Shown: one piece after another, positions 58,370 to 64,000 of the stretch
How the letters are laid out: each line of letters starts with the position of its first letter
How positions within the stretch are numbered: position 1 is the first letter of the stretch
Assembly: GCA_039619475.1 (NCBI GenBank)
Contig: CM077115.1
Location: forward strand, 554,488,826 to 554,552,825
Direction: 5' to 3'
Length of the DNA: 64,000 bases
From: Icerya purchasi
Taxonomy: Eukaryota; Arthropoda; Insecta; Hemiptera; Monophlebidae
Program-made: the position numbers and the translations under genes
Notes under the pieces: model-generated
Database searches by the model: none
Told to the model about the DNA's origin: nothing
What the model saw: the letters and a program-made list of their open reading frames with translations, nothing else

Positions 58370-59502
58370 GCCTGCCTATTTATTCATTTTTGCTTGTTTC
58401 TTCCTATTCTTCTATCTTTCATGAATAGCTATTTTCCTCTAATAAAACTCCAATTTTATCCTTTAGTTCTGTTCGTAGTCACGATAAACTTCCTTATTTC
58501 TATTTCAGTTTTTATAGTTTACTTCATCCTATTAAATGTCTTTCTCTACCGTCCTGAACTAAATCTGTTCCTCAACATATCGCCAGAGCTGAATTCTACT
58601 ATGCTTTAGGTTCTCTATTTCCTACACACATCACATTCTATACGACCAAGTGGAGGTGGTTCTGCCTTTTTTTTTTGTACTACCTCCAATTAGATTCTGA
58701 ATCTTTTAAGCTCCTCTCCTTTTGTTCAATTTTCTATACGCAATCTGTTGCTACTCTACGCGCTGTTTCGTTTTGATTACTTATCACTGGTTTTCCATAA
58801 AGTTCTCATTATCTCAGATTCTAAAAGTGTTCTGCCAGCTATCACATCTTTTTTTCCTACTTCCTCTTCCGATTACGTAATACCTCTCATACGCTTTCTC
58901 ATTCATAACCTTTTCCTCCTCCACTCGACCGAGATTGATCTTTTGTGGATTCCTGGTCAATTGGGTATAGTGGATTCCTTAGCCCGCTCATCCATTTCCA
59001 CAGGCACATTTTCAGGCTCAACTCCGATTTTTCTTCATTTTCTAATCCTGTCTCCTTTTATCTCTCTATTCAGCCATCTCTTCTTCCTCGCCCACAGTTT
59101 TCCTGATACTTGCCTTCTCTTAAATTCTCTATAATCTCTGCTATTTGACACCTTCGCTTTAACCATAGTCTCCTTCCTGCATCATTTCTGCATCTACTCC
59201 ATTTTGCCCTGCACTTCCATATGTGTTCATTATAATGCTGATCACATTTTATTTGATTGTGTGACCTTCTCTGCTCGGCAATCGTCCTTATATTCTTCGC
59301 CATTAAAACTTGGTATTCCTGCTTCTTATAGTGCTGCTTGTATTCTCATTTCCTTCTGTCTCGGTTATTCCTGTCCTTGAAGTATTTTTATCCTCTATCC
59401 TTAAAAGCATAAGAATATAAATAGCTTCTCCTTCTTCCCTTTTCTTGGGCTAATGTCATTGCTGACAAACTCACTTAAAATAAAAAATAAAAAAAAAAAC
59501 AA
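58370..59502 (+). pseudogene. Family A LINE with RNase H domain, C-terminus and poly(A)
   Basis: This is the only family A copy that keeps RNase H. HITFYTTKW near 58630 stands where ..FYTDGS is expected. The frame 58748-59134 reads VLIISDSKSVLPAITSFFPT (the third-acidic-residue box, SDSKSxL) and STEIDLLWIPGQLGIVDSLA (the WIPGHxGIxxN..D loop with the His changed to Gln). After a frameshift FALTIVSFLHH/HFNHSLLPA-type sequence and NADHILFDCVTFSARQSSLY near 59235-59295 give the zinc-finger-like end. The 3' UTR ends gggctaatgtcattgctgac with an A-rich tail at 59480-59502. RNase H plus the NHxxxFxC end supports an I/LOA-type assignment. Confidence 0.7.
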
Positions 59503-59994
59503 AATCAACCCAGGTTGTTTGGGCTATAATAAACCACCTGGCGACTGAATATACATAAACGAACATCTAGCGTGGCACAGAGAAAATTCATTCGTTGCCA
59601 TGATGGATAAATGTTCGTTGGCAAATCTGAACATGCAATGTCACTAAAAGTATCTTCGTATTAGCCAGCTCACGCGTGCATTTTTCTAATTATTTGAGTT
59701 TTTCTCACGTTTTTTATTTATTATTCTCACTTCATTTTCACAAATCTACTTGTCTCATCATTGCTACTATTATCTTCACTTTTCGTTTGTTTTAATACAT
59801 GTATGTATTTATGTGTTATAAATTCTTAACGTTCCGCCATTACTGAAAATACTTCTTCTCTCTACTCGTTGATAAGTTGTCGCGTCATAGAATATTTCAT
59901 CAGAGTTGTTTTTTTACTTGAAAACCACATGCGTTTAACCGCTATGTTTCGGATTAATCCAGTGCGAGATAAATGATTTAATAAGACTAGTATT
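59503..59994. other. Spacer, nothing recognised
   Basis: AT-rich DNA between two family A termini. Confidence 0.35.
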
Positions 59995-60210
59995 TGGAAA
60001 CGTTGGCTCTTCACAGTACTTCCTTTATCCATTCCTTCCCATTTCCAACGAATATTCCCTTACTTCAACCCTTTGTTCTTTCTATCTCCTATCGCCTCAG
60101 AATCTAATTTTCTAGCATAATTCATTCAAGTAATTGGGTCAAATTTAAGGGCGACTTCATGTTGTTGGGAGTCAAGGCCGCTGGTGCGCCCAGGGCAAGA
60201 AAAAAAAAAC
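59995..60210 (+). mobile_element. Family A LINE 3' end and poly(A)
   Basis: Pyrimidine-rich sequence ends gtcaaggccgctggtgcgcc, then cagggcaag and ten A at 60200-60209. This is the closest match to the 21828 and 2953 termini. No coding motif is readable. Confidence 0.6.
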
Positions 60211-62055
60211 CTAAGGGCGAGCCTAAAAAGGAAGAAAAAAAGTAAATAAAATAGTCCTCATATCCGGTAATATCTAGTGGCCATTTACAACGCGATTACA
60301 GCCCGAACAGTCAACAATTTTTAACATAATTTATTAATGAACTTTCTTTAATTCACACATAAAGAATTACACTTTGATAACGGAACGTTTTGAAATTATT
60401 ACAAGGAATATATATGTATATATATATATATATATATATCACATATAAAGGCGTACAGAATTATAAATATACATGCATTATTTAAGTCAAAAGGAAAAAC
60501 ACAAATTATTGGAAGTTTTATAATAAAATAACAAACATAATTAGATACACATTTAATACAGTTACAAATTGCTTTACTATTAATTACATCTTTCATTTAT
60601 GTAAAACATTACTTACCATTAATTTACATAAATCTTCTTGTACTTCAAAATGTTCAAATATTTTTATCCCGTAAAAAAAAAGAAAAACCAAAACTGCTTT
60701 TCTCCTTCCCATATAATTTTAATGAATTTGCGATCGGATACACTTATATGTGTATATGTAAAATAAAATAATCTTGCAGTTTTGTGAGTGTAAAAGAGAA
60801 TGAAAAAAGTTGGATAAGAAAGCAAAAGAAAATAAAACTTTTTTCATAACAGTTTTAGTTTTAAATTACGCGTTTTATTAAACTAATAACCAAAAAAAAT
60901 AATTGGTCGGATTTTTATTTTCATTATATACCAGCTGTTATCTACGGTTTCGCCGGGGTATTAATACCCGTTTAAATCTGTACTTGGAAGTTCATAAAAA
61001 AATTTTTGTTTTATCTGAAATTATATTTACGTAAAGATTCTTTCTCTCTCTTTTGGGCGAAAGATGTTTATCACCGGTCCAAAAAAAAAAAAAAAAAAAA
61101 AAAAAAAATGATCTTCACGTTTCACGTTTAATTAAAGATTGATAATCTTTCCATGAAAGTGTCTGTCGTGATCTAATAAAAAGTTTCGCTCAACTAAGCA
61201 GCACACACAGCCACCATTTTCCCTTTTTTTCAAACCGCGGGATGTAAGTAGAAGAATGACAACGATCTTTTAATCGAGTACGAGTCATATCTATATGATG
61301 TTACGAATTAAGTGAAATTACGCAATTTCCACACGTCGTATCTTGTTCAATACTTCGGCGGATATTTCATCAATTCTAACTGCTTCGATTTGTTTTTGTA
61401 ATAACGAATAGCTTCTTCTACTTTGCTCAGTAAAATTTCAGATTCTCGTTGTTACACAGGTTTTTCTATTTTTCGGCGCTTCACCGTTGAATCGGTACAG
61501 ATCGTGACAATATTAACTACGCACTTTAGTTATTTATACAAAATCAATTCTTACGCGTCCCATTTATCCCCCATTGCTCGCTCGGTTTCTAGTTCTAAAC
61601 TTTCTGAAAAGAATTTGTACTTTTTTATACATTATTACTTGCATGACTCTATATTTTTTCACATATTTTACTCAAAAATGTGTTTTTTAGTTTCCCGACA
61701 AAAGCACATACTAACATAAACAAAGAACTTGGTATGGGTTAGCAAATTATGAAATCAGTTAATTATGTAATAACATATATGTAGGAAAATTATATACAAG
61801 CATGGATTATTACATTGATTAGTCGACATTAAAGTTATCATCAGGAGCACACACAAACACGTCAACATACTAAACTTAAGTTAGAAAATTATTAAAATTA
61901 ATTAGTTAAGATCTCCCTAATCATTTTTGCGGTCGAGTACTGTTACTCATTAAGGGGGAGGGGGCGAGCATGCAAACGTGTTTGTCGAGAAAGTAGGTTA
62001 GCACAAGGAGATACACTAGTTGCTGATGTAGATGATCGTTGGTCATATGATACTC
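60211..62055. other. Spacer with (TA)n at 60410-60439 and A28 at 61081-61108
   Basis: The pure A-run of 28 at 61081-61108 follows gtttatcaccggtcc and may be a retroposon tail, but no body is recognised. The rest is AT-rich. Confidence 0.4.
61817..61844 (-). ncRNA. Hammerhead-like motif, copy 3 (degenerate)
   Basis: The minus strand reads ctgatga, then taactttaatgt, then cgactaatc. The CUGAUGA box is perfect, unlike the other two copies. The GAAAC box has been reduced to GAC, and the stem II pairing (gac/gtc) has one change. The order and the final ctaatc recall ...gaaactagtc at the two Penelope-associated sites. Confidence 0.25.
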
Positions 62056-62059
62056 GAGA

Positions 62060-62870
62060 CATCCCGGTTATCGGTTGATGTTTACCGATGGTGCCAAATT
62101 CCGTGGATTGAATGAAGATGTAGGGGGGCAGGGTTTATTATAGAAGATATCACTGAACAGAAATTTAAATTACCTCCAGAGGCTCCGATTTTTACGGCCG
62201 AGCTTCTTGCAATTGAAAAAGCATTAGAGTTTGTGGAAAATATGTTGCAGTCCAAGGGGGAGTTTGTGGTGTTTTCGTACAGCCTTAGTTCTCTCTTGTC
62301 GCTTCAGAGCAGTAACCTTGATTATAATTGACATCCACTTATTTATGGAATTAAGGAAAAGAGTATTTTAATATTTCAGAACTGGAAGGAGTCGTTCAAT
62401 TTTGCCGGATTCCAGGTTACTGTGGGTTATTACAATTAGTGACCGAGTTGATTCAATTGCAAAAGAAAGTGTTAGATCAGGTATTAAGTTTCCATTCATC
62501 CCATCTTTCAATCTCCTAGACAAAGCTAAAAGAGATAATCACGCTGATTGGGTGAGTCTTATTTGCAGTAAACAAGAGTCTGGTAAATATTTTCATATGG
62601 TCCAACCATGTCTGCCGTTCACACCTTGGTTTTATCGTATTTGTGTCCCAGTTAGTTTGACCCGTAGGTTTGTGACCGTTGTGTGCAGGCTCCGCTCCGG
62701 CCTCATTGCCGATTGGGTTTAAACTTTTCAAACGCAGGGCATTGCACGGGTTTTAATACCTATTGTCGACAAAATTTTAGAGAAGACATTAACCGCCTGT
62801 TATTTAATTGCGTCCAGGTTTGACAACAAGAGACTTGTGTTCTCTAAAGACCTCATGGCCTGCCGTATTT
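62060..62870 (+). pseudogene. LINE RNase H domain and C-terminus
   Basis: MFTDGAKFRGL near 62080 is the first catalytic motif of LINE RNase H (FTDGS). After a one-base shift GFIIEDITEQKFKLPPEAPI and FTAELLAIEKALEF give the TAELxAIxxAL helix, with the catalytic Glu kept. FSYSLSSLLSLQSS stands for the SDSxSxLxAL box, so that Asp is now Tyr. DSIAKESVRSG follows at 62456, which is the D..AKE segment. The C-terminus reads PCLPFTPWFYRICVPVSLTR and FVTVVCRLRSGLIADW, then DINRLLFNCVQV near 62786, a decayed HLLFxC end. The family is distinct from A. Confidence 0.75.
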
Positions 62871-64000
62871 ATCCTCCATTGTGTATTTTTTATCTTCTTT
62901 GTTCTAGTGATATGATTTTATTTTTTCTTTTTAGGTTTATCGAAGGAAACAGGATTGCTATTTAACTTTTTTTTCTTCTTTTTTTTTCTTCTTTCTTTCC
63001 TTATTTATTAGAGCTTATTTTGTTTATGTAAGGAGCTCTAGTTTTATTTTATTCTATTTTTTATACATTTACTGGTTATTATCATTTTTTTAGGTTTTCA
63101 TTTTATGTTATTCTGGTGTTGTTGATTGTGAGGAATTACTGGCCAGAAGAACGTTGTATTCCGGACCGTATACAACGAACAAGGAATTGTGGTGCGGTAT
63201 ATAACTACTACTTGAGGTCCTATAGAAAAAGGGAGCGTAGTTATGCGATTGAATACTGACTATCGACTGACTTATGTTCTGGAATGTAAATTTTATATCT
63301 CTACAAAAGGGCAATGTGAAACAATCATTGAATTGTGGTGATAGATACAGATTCAGATAAAGAAGGAGAGAAAGTGGTAAAAATATGTGCTCGGTTATAA
63401 GCAGAACTTATGAAAATAACCATTAATATCCTCACTAAACGTGTTTCAGCATTATGAAAATTAGCCTAGAATTTGAGGATCAGGTTAGATGTTAATGTGT
63501 ACATTGTTATAATCAATGTACGCAATAGAGCATCACTCTAATAATGACCGATGTCGTTTGAAACTAGTCGTGCGAATTTAAATTAATTCATGTTTTAATA
63601 TATTGACTGTATTTATATTTTAAATTATTTTATTATTTAATTACATATTAAATGTATAAAAAGGTTTCATTCAAAGATACACTGATGTATCGGGTTATCA
63701 TGATCCGGAGATGGAGGAACCATAATATTTTACCGCTGTTACTTTTTTTCCGGGATTCGCGAAAAATTTTTATTAAGTAGCTCCAAAATAGTGATAAATT
63801 CTTATTCTTTTTTTCTCTTTGTCTGATACATGACCAAACAAATCTATAACAGTTATTTCTTTTACCTGATTTTCTATCGCCCCTTAGATATTCTGTGCTA
63901 TCTATTCACGCGTTACACAGATATTAGTCTCTGAAGAGATGTACGGTTATATAATTTTTAATCATAGAACAACATGATTTTTATTATTTTTTCTTAATTT
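62871..64000. other. Spacer to window end
   Basis: T-rich sequence to about 63100 could be the 3' UTR of the preceding LINE, although no poly(A) is visible. The remainder has no recognised feature. Confidence 0.35.

Noticed and set aside
1..64000. CRISPR arrays, bacterial operons, ribosome binding sites, rRNA
   Set aside because: The regular repeats seen are microsatellites or transposon duplications; no spacer-repeat structure, operon layout or rRNA sequence was seen.

Overview
This is an AT-rich eukaryotic window, about two-thirds A+T by eye, with no bacterial gene organisation. No long intact open frame is present. Recognisable protein sequence comes almost entirely from decayed transposable elements broken by stops, frameshifts and insertions. 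The mixture (several non-LTR retrotransposon lineages, a Penelope-like element with a GIY-YIG endonuclease, a mariner, hAT-like termini, tRNA-derived SINEs and a Ty3/Gypsy gag scrap) together with long A, AT, AAT and poly(G) tracts fits an arthropod, most likely an insect. That host assignment is inference.

Layout. 1-3000: two 3'-ends of a pyrimidine-rich, RNase-H-bearing LINE (called family A here), with a palindrome built from a Penelope-like terminus at 1178-1410 between them. 3.2-6.6 kb: a cluster of four or more LINE pieces. 7.4 kb: a possible host exon on the minus strand. 8.2-9.4 kb: family A again. 11.5-14.7 kb: a LINE carrying a nested tRNA-derived SINE, a perfect 47-bp inverted repeat and a second SINE-body copy. 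16-19 kb: two more reverse-transcriptase remnants. 20.7-22.9 kb: three family A 3'-ends, a 309-bp hAT-type MITE with a perfect 8-bp target duplication, and a 5'-truncated Jockey-like copy. 25.6-30.7 kb: three LINE remnants, one nearly complete in layout (CCHC ORF1, endonuclease, RT). 34.3-35.4 kb: Penelope-like 3' half with a hammerhead-like motif. 35.5-37.5 kb: LINE 5' region, Ty3/Gypsy gag and another RT piece. 40.2-41.5 kb: a full-length dead mariner. 44.1 kb: a tRNA-derived SINE. 47-57 kb is nearly free of recognisable repeats and holds the best host-gene candidates: a CpG-rich open frame at 47.1 kb and an exon-like block with splice signals at 51.1 kb, both on the minus strand. 58.4-62.9 kb: family A and another RNase-H LINE.

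Two large-scale patterns stand out. Every LINE fragment I could orient reads on the plus strand, whereas the candidate host exons are on the minus strand. This would fit antisense-tolerated insertions inside long introns of a minus-strand gene, but that link is inference. Second, three loci share a short motif resembling the catalytic core of minimal hammerhead ribozymes associated with Penelope-like elements, and at one of them it lies just downstream of a GIY-YIG domain.
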